DNA of 64,000 nucleotides, from the NCBI RefSeq assembly GCF_021556615.1, contig NZ_JAKGGD010000002.1, positions 62,001 to 126,000 on the forward strand. The letters run 5' to 3'. How positions within the stretch are numbered: position 1 is the stretch's first letter; every line of letters starts with the position of its first letter. The notes beneath the pieces are model-generated. The model did no database searches and was not told where the DNA came from. It saw only the letters and a program-made list of their open reading frames with translations. Positions 1-7,878 of this stretch are shown one piece after another. Source of the stretch: Paracoccus salsus. GTDB lineage: Bacteria > Pseudomonadota > Alphaproteobacteria > Rhodobacterales > Rhodobacteraceae. Position numbers and translations under genes: made by a program.

Positions 1-522
1 CCCGGGCCGCCCGCTGATGCCGCCATCCAGGACCGCCTTGAGAGACTTGTACTGGCTGTCATCGTGGCCGAACGACAGATCGTCCGCAAACAGCAGGAAT
101 CGTCGATCCGTGGCGCGACCGAGGATCGCCAGAAGCCGTCCGACGGAGGCCAGATCCTCGCGCGCGATCTCGACCAGCACCAGCGGCAGCCCCTGGGCCA
201 CGGCCTCGGCGTGGACGGCCTTGACCAGCGAGGACTTGCCCATGCCGCGGGCGCCCCAGAGAAGTGCATTGTTGGCCCCGTATCCGCGCGCGAACTGCAA
301 GCTGTTGGCCAGCAGCGTCTGCTTGGCGCTTTCGATGCCGATCAGCTGCACCAGGTCGACACGGTCCACGGTCTGAACGGGCTCGAGCCGGTCGGGGTCG
401 GGATGCCAGACATAGGCCGCGGCTTCGGTGAAGCGGGGCGCGTGGAACGGCGCCGGGGCCAGCCGCTCAAGCGCCGCCGCGATCCGCGTCAGCGCCTCGA
501 GGCTGTCGCCCGGATCGCTCAT
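1..522 (-). CDS. DUF815-family AAA ATPase, C-terminus beyond window
   Basis: The reading frame starts with ATG at 522 and runs off the left edge, giving about 174 residues. A P-loop ([10 protein letters not shown]) lies around residues 85-95, followed by an acidic Walker B-like stretch (LLFADDLSF). This order matches the DUF815 ATP-binding proteins often found beside tat genes in Rhodobacteraceae. The function of DUF815 proteins is not established. The start codon overlaps the tatC stop as ATGA, so it is probably translated with the tat operon, which is transcribed in the same direction from upstream. The family assignment is by motif and context; the missing C-terminus cannot be assessed. 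Confidence 0.8.
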   Translation of the reverse strand, partial: MSDPGDSLEALTRIAAALERLAPAPFHAPRFTEAAAYVWHPDPDRLEPVQTVDRVDLVQLIGIESAKQTLLANSLQFARGYGANNALLWGARGMGKSSLVKAVHAEAVAQGLPLVLVEIAREDLASVGRLLAILGRATDRRFLLFADDLSFGHDDSQYKSLKAVLDGGISGRPG

Positions 523-1412
523 GCCTTGCCCTCGTCCTCGTCCTCGTCCTCGACCCATAGCCCCTGGGCGCGCAGTTCCGCCTCGCGGCGCTTCTCGATG
601 CGGCGAACGAGATAGATCGAGATCTCGTAGAGGCCGTAGACGACCGTGAACAGCACCACCTGGCTGACGACATCCGGTGGCGTCGCGACAGCGGCCAGCA
701 TCAGGATTGCCACGACGGCGTATTTGCGGACCGAGCCCAGCCCAACGGCGCTCACCAGCCCCGCCTTGCCCATCAGGGTCAGCAGGACCGGCAGCTGGAA
801 ACTGAGCCCGAAGGCGAGGATGAACTTGGTGGTCAGCGAAAGATATTCGTCGACCGAACCCTGAAAGACGATCGCGGCCATCGGGTTGTCCGCGATCGCC
901 TCGGCGGCAGGTTCAGCGCCGGTTCCGTCGTCGGGCAAGGCCAGCGGTCCCTGCTGGAAGCCCAGGAAAAAGTCATAGGCCAAAGGCAGGATGATGTAGT
1001 AGGCGAACGAGGCGCCCAGAAAGAACATGACCGGCGACGCGACCAGGAAGGGCAGGAATGCCTGTTTCTCGTTGCGGTAAAGCCCCGGCGCCACGAAACG
1101 CCACATCTGGTAGGCGATGATCGGAAAGGCCAGCACGAATCCGCCCAGCAGCGATATGCGGATCGCCACGAAGAAGCCTTCCTGCAATTTCAGCAGGATC
1201 AGTCCACATTCCTGATCCCGCGCCTCGAGCGCGTGGCAGATTGGCTGGGTCAGGAAGTTGTAGATCGGGTTCCAGACCGTATAGCACAAGACCATCGCCG
1301 AGACGAAGGCCAGCAAGGACCAGATGATGCGGGTCCGCAGCTCGGCCAGATGTTCGATCAGCGGGGCCGAGCTGTCATCAAGCTCGTCGTCCTTATCAGT
1401 CTTGCTGGCCAA
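519..1412 (-). CDS. tatC: Sec-independent protein translocase TatC
   Basis: TatC is the membrane receptor for twin-arginine signal peptides and forms the Tat translocon with TatA and TatB. The 297-residue product begins with an acidic cytoplasmic segment containing the conserved [12 protein letters not shown] motif (about residues 18-29), followed by about six hydrophobic segments. It is slightly longer than the usual 250 residues because of a periplasmic loop ([11 protein letters not shown], near 170) and an acidic tail made of alternating E and D encoded by a GACGAG hexanucleotide repeat. It lies downstream of tatB with a one-base gap. At least two likely Tat substrates lie in this window, the binding protein at 22869-23867 and the DUF1501 protein at 47978-49156. 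Confidence 0.97.
   Translation of the reverse strand: MASKTDKDDELDDSSAPLIEHLAELRTRIIWSLLAFVSAMVLCYTVWNPIYNFLTQPICHALEARDQECGLILLKLQEGFFVAIRISLLGGFVLAFPIIAYQMWRFVAPGLYRNEKQAFLPFLVASPVMFFLGASFAYYIILPLAYDFFLGFQQGPLALPDDGTGAEPAAEAIADNPMAAIVFQGSVDEYLSLTTKFILAFGLSFQLPVLLTLMGKAGLVSAVGLGSVRKYAVVAILMLAAVATPPDVVSQVVLFTVVYGLYEISIYLVRRIEKRREAELRAQGLWVEDEDEDEGKA
531..552. repeat. Hexanucleotide repeat coding for the TatC acidic tail
   Basis: CTCGTC occurs three times and then partly once more on the plus strand. Read on the tatC strand it is GACGAG and encodes alternating Glu/Asp near the C-terminus. The repeat is in frame, so copy-number changes would lengthen or shorten the tail by two residues without a frameshift. 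Confidence 0.85.
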
Positions 1413-1413
1413 T

Positions 1414-1926
1414 TCAGGTGTCTTTCATGTCGCTGCGGCGCACGGCGTGCAGACGGCGTACACCGGCGGCCGATGCCTCGGGCGGCTCGGCCGACCCGTC
1501 CTCGCCGGCCGCGTCACCGGGCGTGGCGCTGGCAGGCTTGGGGCCGGCGGGCGTCGCGCTGGCGGGCGTGGCACCTTCGCCTGCGGGCTTCGGGGTCTGG
1601 CCCGGATCGGGCGTCGCCTTCTTGCGGGCGTCCGGTGACTTCGGGTCCCATTTCTCGAAGCGTTCCGTCGCGCGGTCCAGCGCGTCCAGTCCGAGCGATT
1701 TCTTCGAGGCCAGCGATTTCAGGTCACGCAGGCTTCCGGTCGCCTCGTCGATTCCCGAATCCTTGGCGGCATCCTCCATCGCCGAGGTGAATTCCCGCGC
1801 CATGCTGCGCGCCTTGGCGGTGAACCGCCCCAGCGAATGGAAAAGATGCGGCAGATCCTTGGGACCGACCACGATCAGCGCCACGACGCCGATCAGCAAC
1901 AGCTCGGTCCAGCCGATATCAAACAT
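1414..1926 (-). CDS. tatB: Sec-independent protein translocase TatB
   Basis: TatB bridges TatC and TatA in the Tat translocon. The 170-residue product starts with [20 protein letters not shown], the classic TatB N-terminus with a single membrane segment and a conserved Glu (residue 8), followed by the GPKDLP hinge and an amphipathic helix. The remainder is a low-complexity tail rich in Pro, Ala, Gly and Lys that ends with a basic [12 protein letters not shown] stretch. Tail length varies widely in the family. It is 21 bases downstream of tatA and one base upstream of tatC, consistent with one tatABC transcript. Confidence 0.96.
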   Translation of the reverse strand: MFDIGWTELLLIGVVALIVVGPKDLPHLFHSLGRFTAKARSMAREFTSAMEDAAKDSGIDEATGSLRDLKSLASKKSLGLDALDRATERFEKWDPKSPDARKKATPDPGQTPKPAGEGATPASATPAGPKPASATPGDAAGEDGSAEPPEASAAGVRRLHAVRRSDMKDT

Positions 1927-1947
1927 GGTGCGCCGGGCCTTCCCCGC

Positions 1948-2193
1948 TCAGCCGCGGTCGGTGGTGTGCGGCGTCACGTCACGCGCCTTTTCGCCCGGCA
2001 CGTCGCTCTTGGTCGGGTCTGGCTCGTCGGCAGCGTGTTCGATCTCGTCGGTGCTGTCCTTGACGCCGCGCTTGAAGGCGGTGATGCCCTTGCCCACCTC
2101 GCCCATCAGCGACGATATCTTGCCGCGCCCGAACAGGACCAGCACGACGACTGCGATCAGAAGAAGGCCGGGAAGGCCGATATTGTTCAGCAT
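1948..2193 (-). CDS. tatA: Sec-independent protein translocase TatA
   Basis: TatA forms the pore-like oligomer of the Tat system. The start at 2193 is chosen because it gives the canonical N-terminus ([20 protein letters not shown]) and has a GGGAG ribosome binding site. Upstream codons in the same frame lack family similarity. The product is 81 residues: one membrane helix, the FGRGK hinge at about 22-26, an amphipathic helix with the conserved [15 protein letters not shown] pattern, and a charged tail. It is the first gene of tatABC. A perfect 19-nt palindrome (2209-2227) lies in its probable leader. Confidence 0.95.
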   Translation of the reverse strand: MLNNIGLPGLLLIAVVVLVLFGRGKISSLMGEVGKGITAFKRGVKDSTDEIEHAADEPDPTKSDVPGEKARDVTPHTTDRG

Positions 2194-2208
2194 GCGAAAC
2201 TCCCTTGC

Positions 2209-2227
2209 CGGACGGTCTGACCGTCCG
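2209..2227. promoter_or_regulatory. 19-nt perfect palindrome in the tatA leader
   Basis: CGGACGGTC and GACCGTCCG flank a single central base. The centre is 25 bases upstream of the tatA start, just before the ribosome binding site. It could be a repressor operator or an RNA hairpin in the leader. No T-run follows, so it is not an obvious terminator. Confidence 0.6.
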
Positions 2228-2270
2228 CGTGTCAGATTTATGCGCTCGGACTGCGGATTGCAAAGCCCGA

Positions 2271-2306
2271 TTGCGCGATCACGCAAGCGTATGCGCGATC
2301 ACGCAA
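2271..2306. repeat. Two near-palindromic 16-mers at 20-bp spacing
   Basis: TTGCGCGATCACGCAA (2271-2286) and ATGCGCGATCACGCAA (2291-2306) are almost identical. The longer identical core is 18 bases, repeated with a 20-bp period. Each copy is nearly its own reverse complement. The pair lies in the divergent region between tatA (minus) and marC (plus), where a pair of operators would be expected. Confidence 0.65.
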
Positions 2307-2373
2307 GCGCAAGACCGCCGTTGAGGCTGCGCGGACGACTTGGCACGGCCGCAATGGCGGGCGATAAGCAGAC

Positions 2374-2991
2374 ATGGACCAGTCACTTTACATCACGGCC
2401 TTCGTCACCCTTTTCGTGGTGATCGACCCGGTCGGCCTGGCGCCGATCTTCATCGCCCTGACACCCGGCATGGACAGCGCACAGCGCCGCCGGATCGGGT
2501 TCCGCGCGCTGGTCATCGCGGCCGTTCTGCTGACCATGTTCGGACTTGCCGGCGAGGCGATCCTGTCGGGCATCGGCATCTCGATTTCGGCCTTCCGGAT
2601 CGCCGGCGGACTGCTGCTGTTCCTGACCGCACTGGACATGCTGTTCGAGCGACGGACCGAGCGGCGCGAGGGTCAGGGCCATGCCGATCCGGCCGACCAC
2701 GATCCTTCGGTCTTTCCCCTGGCGATGCCGCTTCTTGCAGGGCCTGGCGCGCTGGCCACGATGATCCTGCTGATCGGCCAGCAACCCGGCTGGGGCCATC
2801 TGGTGCTGGTCCATCTGGTCATGCTGGCGGTTCTTGGGATCGCCATGCTGCTGTTCCATCTGGCGACCCCGCTGGCCCGCGCGCTGGGTCGCACCGGCAC
2901 GATGGTCGTCACCCGGCTTCTGGGAATGCTGCTGGCCGCACTCTCCGTGCAGTTCGTGATCGACGGGCTGAAAGGCTCGGGACTGGTTTGA
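2374..2991 (+). CDS. MarC-family integral membrane protein
   Basis: The 205-residue product has about six hydrophobic segments and the MarC hallmark near the N-terminus (FVVIDPVGLAPIFIALT, residues 13-29). A second characteristic block, FPLAMPLLAGPGA, starts near residue 113. Length and topology fit the UPF0056/MarC family. MarC proteins were once linked to multiple antibiotic resistance, but their function is unknown. The stop codon shares a base with the start of the next gene (TGATG), so the two are probably co-translated. The divergent tatA gene is 180 bases away. Confidence 0.9.
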   Translation: MDQSLYITAFVTLFVVIDPVGLAPIFIALTPGMDSAQRRRIGFRALVIAAVLLTMFGLAGEAILSGIGISISAFRIAGGLLLFLTALDMLFERRTERREGQGHADPADHDPSVFPLAMPLLAGPGALATMILLIGQQPGWGHLVLVHLVMLAVLGIAMLLFHLATPLARALGRTGTMVVTRLLGMLLAALSVQFVIDGLKGSGLV

Positions 2992-3560
2992 TGCAAGTCG
3001 AAGATGGCATGCAACTGGCCTACTACATCCTTCTGCTCATCGTGATCGGTGGGGCGATGCTGTTCGAATTGTCGGGCCGGGGCAGTCAGGCGGTGCGCCA
3101 GCTGGTGCTGTGGGTCGTGATCTTCGCCGGCGCGATCTTCGCGGCGAACTGGTGGATCGAGGGCGATGCTCCGCGCCAGCAGGTACTGGAGAACGGGCGG
3201 ATCGAGATCCCGATCGGCAGGAACGGACATTTCCACCTCACCGCGCAGTTGAACGGCGTCGATGTCCGGTTCATCGTCGATACCGGCGCCTCGACCATCG
3301 CACTTGGCCCCGCGGATGCCCGCCGGATCGGCATCGACCCCGACGATCTGGCCTATGTCGGCACCGCGATGACCGCCAATGGCCGCGTTCAGACCGCGCC
3401 GGTCACCATCGATGAATTCGCTATCGGAGACATTCTGGACCGCAATGTCCGCGCCTGGGTCATCGGCGGCGATCTGGACGGCTCTCTTCTGGGCATGTCG
3501 TATCTCAGGACCTTCGCCCGGGTCAGCTTCGAGGACGATCTGCTGATCCTCGAACGCTGA
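2991..3560 (+). CDS. Membrane-anchored retropepsin-like aspartic protease (TIGR02281 type)
   Basis: The 189-residue product has two N-terminal hydrophobic segments (about 8-27 and 37-53) and then a single-domain aspartic protease fold. The catalytic motif DTGAST (Asp97) and the later hydrophobic-hydrophobic-Gly motif SLLGMSYL fit the clan AA, TIGR02281 group common in alphaproteobacteria. Only one DTG is present, so activity would require a dimer, as in retropepsins. Targets are unknown. The start at 2991 overlaps the marC stop. An alternative ATG at 3009 would remove six residues, and neither has a strong ribosome binding site. Confidence 0.85.
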   Translation: MQVEDGMQLAYYILLLIVIGGAMLFELSGRGSQAVRQLVLWVVIFAGAIFAANWWIEGDAPRQQVLENGRIEIPIGRNGHFHLTAQLNGVDVRFIVDTGASTIALGPADARRIGIDPDDLAYVGTAMTANGRVQTAPVTIDEFAIGDILDRNVRAWVIGGDLDGSLLGMSYLRTFARVSFEDDLLILER

Positions 3561-3694
3561 TTTGCAACCACCGCGCCGGGACTGCACTTTCGTCATTCCA
3601 TCGCTCGGCGCCAGGATGCGGGGCCGACAGGCCGCGCCGGTCGGGGTCGCGGGTCGGCGGCGAAATCGTGCTGCTGGCAACCGGCTGAGCCCTG

Positions 3695-4319
3695 TCAGTC
3701 CAGCAGCATCGCGGGCGTCGAACCGCCGGTCTCACGATGCCGGACAGCCCGCCATGCGCCATTCTGGCGTTGCAGGGTCAGGAAGTTGCGTTCGGCCACG
3801 TATCGCTGGCGTTGGCGCGGAAGCGGGCCGATGCGGATGGGTTGACCGGACAACGGCGCCTCGCCCATCACCCGACGCCGGGTCCCTTCCGAACGCAGGT
3901 CAGGCGCTAAGTTCGCAAGCCCGGGCAGGTCCCGCCGCCAACCAGGATTGCCGCCCTGAAGCAGCAGGCCAAAGGGCGCAAGCCGGTGCTCTTCGGCCAG
4001 CCGCGCCCACATCAGGTTGCGTGCGCTGCCATCGCGCTGCAGATCGCAATCAAGGCGGGTCACGCGACCGGATGAACGACGTTTTCCAGTCGGTAGCCGT
4101 CGTCCTCCTGGCTCAGGCAGAACTCGAGCCTGCAGGCGGCCAGGCCCCCGACCACCGCGATCCGCCGAATCTCGTCGTGCGTTCGACCGCTTCGACAGGA
4201 CCAGGGCAGCCATCCTCCAGAGGCCGGAGAAGGGCCACCGCCAAACGCGGGCGGCGGTCGTCATGGCCGTGCAAGTGCAGGATCGGCCCGGCGCCGAGTG
4301 TCTGGATCGGAACGTCCAT
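3695..4319 (-). pseudogene. Remnant of a PhoD-like alkaline phosphatase (DUF7800-type N-domain)
   Basis: Pieces of one protein lie in three frames. From the ATG at 4319, frame one gives LGAGPILHLHGHDD...LAVALLRPLEDG. After about 4175 the homology shifts to a frame ending RLENVVHPVA with a stop at 4060-4062. The next frame opens with a GTG at 4063 and gives SARNLMWARLAEEHRLAPFG then LLLQGGN, and ends with an ERNFLTL block. These blocks match, in order, the start and end of alphaproteobacterial PhoD-family phosphodiesterases as I remember them. The metal-binding GDQxY region and most of the catalytic domain are missing. About 205 codons remain, against roughly 500 in intact relatives. The family call is from memory. 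Confidence 0.65.
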
Positions 4320-4389
4320 CAACGGTTGCCTTTGGGGGTTCTGGCTCGCAGTCGCGCGAAGCGACGGGCGGTCATCGGGCCCAGCCGCG

Positions 4390-5868
4390 CTAACGTCGGC
4401 TGAGCCAGTCGCGCAACCCGCCCCAACCCCGAAACAAGCCCCGCTTTTCAATGGGTTCGAAAATCATCTCGGGACCTTCCGGATCAAGGATCTCGTTGTC
4501 CGCCAGCCATTCCTCGGCAGCGGCAAGCTCTGGCATTTGGTAGTCGGCCAAGGTCTTGCCCTGCCCGCTGGCCGCGCGCAACCGATCGATCGTCGCGATC
4601 AGGGACCCCGTCTGGCGCAGTGTCCCGGCGACCTCCTCCGCTTGAACGCCCAGATGCTCGGCCAACAGCCCGTTCCGGATGGTGGCGATGCCGTTCCGGA
4701 TCGTCTCGTTTCCCGCCTCGTCCGCGCTGACGACCACATCGCATTCGCTATCGAGGCGCATGGAGCGGTTGTTGAAGTTTGACGAACCGACGCGCAGGAT
4801 GCAGTCGTCCACGATCATGATCTTCGCATGGACGTAGATCTCGGCGCCGGCGTCGGTCAGCGGGTGCAGGAACCGCAGGCGATCGTGCCGGTCATGCTGG
4901 CGCAGCCCCTCGATCAGGCGCGCGCGCGCCGAATCCATCGCCGCGCTGCGCAGCCATCCCTCGGCGCTGACCGGATTGACGATGACGATTTCAGGACCGT
5001 CTGCCTCGAGCAACCGGCTGGCGATGGCCCGGGCGACATTCCGCGACGCGAAATACTGGCTTTCCGCATAGATCATCCGTTCTGCCCGCGCGATCAGGTC
5101 CAGATACATTGCCTCGACCTCGTGGACCGGTTCGCTGTCGGCCGTTTCGGGAAGGGTCCGCGCAATACCCAGCCGGACATCCTGGAAGGTCGCAGCCAGA
5201 TTCTCGGGCCAGCAGCCGTCCTGACAGGTCACGGGCTTCAGCGTCTCGCCGGTCGCGATGCACCACCGTTCACGCGCCAGGTCACCCATCGCCCGGGCGG
5301 CCGGGCCATCGAACGCGCTTGTCGCGTCGTGCCAGGGCGGGTGCGGCTTGCCATCGGGACCGACGCGCCGGGGATCGTCGTCCAGATGCGCGGGCCGATC
5401 CCAGCGCCCGGCCGTCATGTCGATGCCACCACAGAACGCGATACTGTCGTCGATCACGACGATCTTCTGATGATGCGAGCCACCCACCGGATGCTGGCTG
5501 TCAAGGCAGAGCGTAACGCGGGGATGCATCTTCCAGCGCAGAACCGTCAGCAGCGTCTTGCCGCGAAGCAGCGTCTTCAACGCGCCCGTGTCCCAGCGAA
5601 GAACCCGGATTTCCAGCGACGGCGTCCGGCGCGCCAGCCAGATGATGAAGTCGCCAAGCCGCGCCGGACCCTCGTCGACATTGCCGATCTCGATGCGGGC
5701 ATCGAAGTCCCAGCCGATCAGCATGATGCTGTGGCGGGCGGCGCGCATGGCCTGGCGGGCGGCGGCGAAATAGGCGTCGGCGTCCACGATCACGGTGAAG
5801 CGGCGGGCCTGTTCGACGCGCCAGCAATTATGCCCCGGCTGCAGCAGTTTTCCTGAATCGGCGGACAT
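4390..5868 (-). CDS. Phospholipase D-family protein
   Basis: The 492-residue product has two HxKxxxxD motifs: H133-x-K135-x4-D140 (HHQKIVVID) and H347-x-K349-x4-D354 (HAKIMIVD). Each is followed by the usual GG/GSSN-type block (FCGGID, RVGSSNFNNRS). This is the standard two-domain phospholipase D architecture, acting on phosphodiesters of lipids such as phosphatidylcholine or cardiolipin. There is no signal peptide or clear membrane segment, so location is uncertain. The start at 5868 has an AGGGAG ribosome binding site; upstream codons in frame do not look coding. It is followed on the same strand by the PhoD-like remnant. A phased GCAC repeat array lies 130-200 bases upstream. Confidence 0.9.
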   Translation of the reverse strand: MSADSGKLLQPGHNCWRVEQARRFTVIVDADAYFAAARQAMRAARHSIMLIGWDFDARIEIGNVDEGPARLGDFIIWLARRTPSLEIRVLRWDTGALKTLLRGKTLLTVLRWKMHPRVTLCLDSQHPVGGSHHQKIVVIDDSIAFCGGIDMTAGRWDRPAHLDDDPRRVGPDGKPHPPWHDATSAFDGPAARAMGDLARERWCIATGETLKPVTCQDGCWPENLAATFQDVRLGIARTLPETADSEPVHEVEAMYLDLIARAERMIYAESQYFASRNVARAIASRLLEADGPEIVIVNPVSAEGWLRSAAMDSARARLIEGLRQHDRHDRLRFLHPLTDAGAEIYVHAKIMIVDDCILRVGSSNFNNRSMRLDSECDVVVSADEAGNETIRNGIATIRNGLLAEHLGVQAEEVAGTLRQTGSLIATIDRLRAASGQGKTLADYQMPELAAAEEWLADNEILDPEGPEMIFEPIEKRGLFRGWGGLRDWLSRR

Positions 5869-6001
5869 GAAACTCCCTGACTTCGCTGCGTTTCCAGCGC
5901 TTCCGGCCGCGGCATGGCGCGTATCGCCAACCCGCAAGCCGCGCCATAAGTTCCGCGAATCCTGCCCGCGAAACCCGTCAGACAGAGGCCGCATTGGGGG
6001 G

Positions 6002-6061
6002 CGCACAACGCATGCACGGCGGGTGCACCGGGCGTGCACAGCCTGTACACCGACAACGCAC
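6002..6061. promoter_or_regulatory. Six GCAC repeats at exact 11-bp spacing
   Basis: GCAC occurs at 6003, 6014, 6025, 6036 and 6058, and ACAC fills the expected position at 6047. Each is preceded by C or T. The exact 11-bp period is one helical turn and is not a multiple of three, so coding does not explain it. Tandem 11-bp direct repeats are how OmpR/PhoB-family regulators bind DNA, though the GCAC core does not match the classical pho box. The array lies between the divergent phospholipase D and TPR genes. Confidence 0.7.
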
Positions 6062-6156
6062 GGTGGTGTTGCGCACGGTCGGCAGACGAGCCGGTTGATC
6101 GCGCGCGGCGCTGAGGGCAGTCTGGCGGACGGGGTCGGTGGTTCGGAGGTGCGCGG

Positions 6157-7878
6157 ATGAGCAATGCCGAGAAGGTCGCCGAACATGCAGCGGGCGGATG
6201 CGTCGGGGCACTGGCGTTGATGCTGGGAGATCCGACCGGCGGCACGGTTGCCGTCGCCGGGTCGCTTGCAGGGCTGGCGCTGCTGGCTCGCACGACATGG
6301 GGCCGCGAACGCGACGCCGTCGCCGCGCGGGCGGCCTTATCGGCGCGGGCGGCGGTCGCGGATTGCCGCGACTACGCGACAGCGGATCTGGGCCGCGTTG
6401 CGGTCCTGCTGAGCGAGGCCCAGATCGACCCGCTGACGCCCGAGGACCTGATCGCGGTCGTCCAGGGCAGCGAGACCTATCGCCTTGCAGCGCCGCTTGC
6501 GGGTGTCCTGCGTGCCCGCATCCGTTTCGACGGCGACAGCGCGGCGAATATCGCGTTGGTGCGGGTCGCGCTGGAATCGGCGATGTCTGCCTGCTGCGCC
6601 GACAGCACATTCAAGAACGACCTCCAAACCCTGCTGATGATGACGTCGGTCCGGCAGAACGATGCGGTGCTGGCGACCCTGACCGAAATGCGCGGCAGCC
6701 GCGAGGCCGCCGAACGCGAGTTGGGCCGCCGGGAAGGGCTTTTGATCGGGCTGGTTCGACCGATCGCGCAGGGCGTTGACGATTTCGATACGGCGATTCG
6801 CGAATTGGAGCGCGCCGTCGGAATCGCCGCCGATCTGGAGCGGCAGGCGATGATGCCGTCCAATCTGGGCGATCAGGTCAACGCCGTGCTGCGCCGGATG
6901 CAGGAGCAGAACCGGGCCGGCGATCTGGACGGGGCGGCGCAGACGGTGGATGACGCGCTTGGGGAACTGGAGGCGGAAAAGGCGCGGCTGCTGGATGCGG
7001 CGGTCGAACAGCAGATCCTGCGCCGCGATGCCGGGGCGGCGGCCACGCGGCTGTGGCAGCGGCGGCAGCTAGACCTGCCCGAGGGCGCCGACCGGTTCGA
7101 GGCGCTGCGCGGATTGCAGGATGAATGGTATGTTCGCGGCCGCGACAAGGGGCTGAATTTCGACCTGGAGGTCGCGATCAGGCTTGCCGGGATCAGCCGA
7201 AACGGCGCGCAGACCAGCGACCAGCGCGGAGCCGCGCTGAACGATCTGGGCAACGCGCTGCTTGCCATGGGCCGTCGCGAGACCGGCACCGACAGGCTGG
7301 AGGAAGCCGTAACCGCCTATCACGACGCGCTGCGGGAACGGACCCGCGCGCGGGTGCCGCTGGATTGGGCCATGACGCAGAACAATCTGGGCAACGCGCT
7401 GCGGACCCTCGGCGCGCGCGAGACCGGCACCGACCGGCTGGAAGAGGCCGTCGCCGCCTATCGCGACGCGCTGCGGGAATGGACCCGCGCGCGGGTGCCG
7501 CTGGACTGGGCCGCGACGCAGAACAATCTGGGCAACGCGCTGGCAACCCTCGGTGAGCGCGAGCCCGGCACTGACCGGCTGGAGGAGGCCGTCACCGCCT
7601 ATGGCGAGGCGCTGCGGGAACGGACCCGCGAGCGGGTGCCGCTGGATTGGGCCATGACGCAGAGCAATCTGGCCCTTCTCGAGGTGGCGTTCTTCGACAA
7701 GACCGGCGAGGCGTCGCGGCTGGAGGCGGCGGAGGGGTCTTGTCGCGCGGCGCTGGAGGTGTTCGAGGCGGCCGGGGCAAGCCATTATGTGGGCATGGTC
7801 CGGGAGGCACAGGCCGCGATCGCAGAGCGGCGCGGGCGGCCGGGCCAGGTCTCAGATCGGGATGGCGTGGGCGCCTAG
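6157..7878 (+). CDS. Tetratricopeptide-repeat protein with N-terminal helical region
   Basis: The 573-residue product starts at an ATG preceded by GGAGG. Residues 1-50 include a weakly hydrophobic stretch (GALALMLGDPTGGTVAVAGS) that might be a membrane segment. Residues 60-320 are helical and Ala/Glu-rich, without a domain I recognise. From about residue 360 come four tandem 47-residue TPR units of the NLGNALxxLGxRExGTDRLEEAV type, the class often seen in signalling NTPase and CHAT-type proteins. No enzymatic domain is visible, so it is probably a scaffold. Its 3' end overlaps the convergent hemerythrin gene by 27 bases. Confidence 0.75.
   Translation: MSNAEKVAEHAAGGCVGALALMLGDPTGGTVAVAGSLAGLALLARTTWGRERDAVAARAALSARAAVADCRDYATADLGRVAVLLSEAQIDPLTPEDLIAVVQGSETYRLAAPLAGVLRARIRFDGDSAANIALVRVALESAMSACCADSTFKNDLQTLLMMTSVRQNDAVLATLTEMRGSREAAERELGRREGLLIGLVRPIAQGVDDFDTAIRELERAVGIAADLERQAMMPSNLGDQVNAVLRRMQEQNRAGDLDGAAQTVDDALGELEAEKARLLDAAVEQQILRRDAGAAATRLWQRRQLDLPEGADRFEALRGLQDEWYVRGRDKGLNFDLEVAIRLAGISRNGAQTSDQRGAALNDLGNALLAMGRRETGTDRLEEAVTAYHDALRERTRARVPLDWAMTQNNLGNALRTLGARETGTDRLEEAVAAYRDALREWTRARVPLDWAATQNNLGNALATLGEREPGTDRLEEAVTAYGEALRERTRERVPLDWAMTQSNLALLEVAFFDKTGEASRLEAAEGSCRAALEVFEAAGASHYVGMVREAQAAIAERRGRPGQVSDRDGVGA
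7240..7700 (+). repeat. Four tandem 141-bp TPR-coding repeats
   Basis: The block beginning AACGATCTGG or AACAATCTGG recurs at 7240, 7381, 7522 and 7663 (AGCAATCTGG), exactly 141 bases apart. The units are nearly identical at the DNA level over long stretches, including RVPLDWA-coding sequence, suggesting recent duplication or ongoing homogenisation. The last unit diverges after about 40 bases. Confidence 0.85.

Noticed and set aside
7240-7700. Regular repeats considered as a CRISPR-like array
   Set aside because: The 141-bp period encodes 47-residue TPR units in frame, with no spacers.
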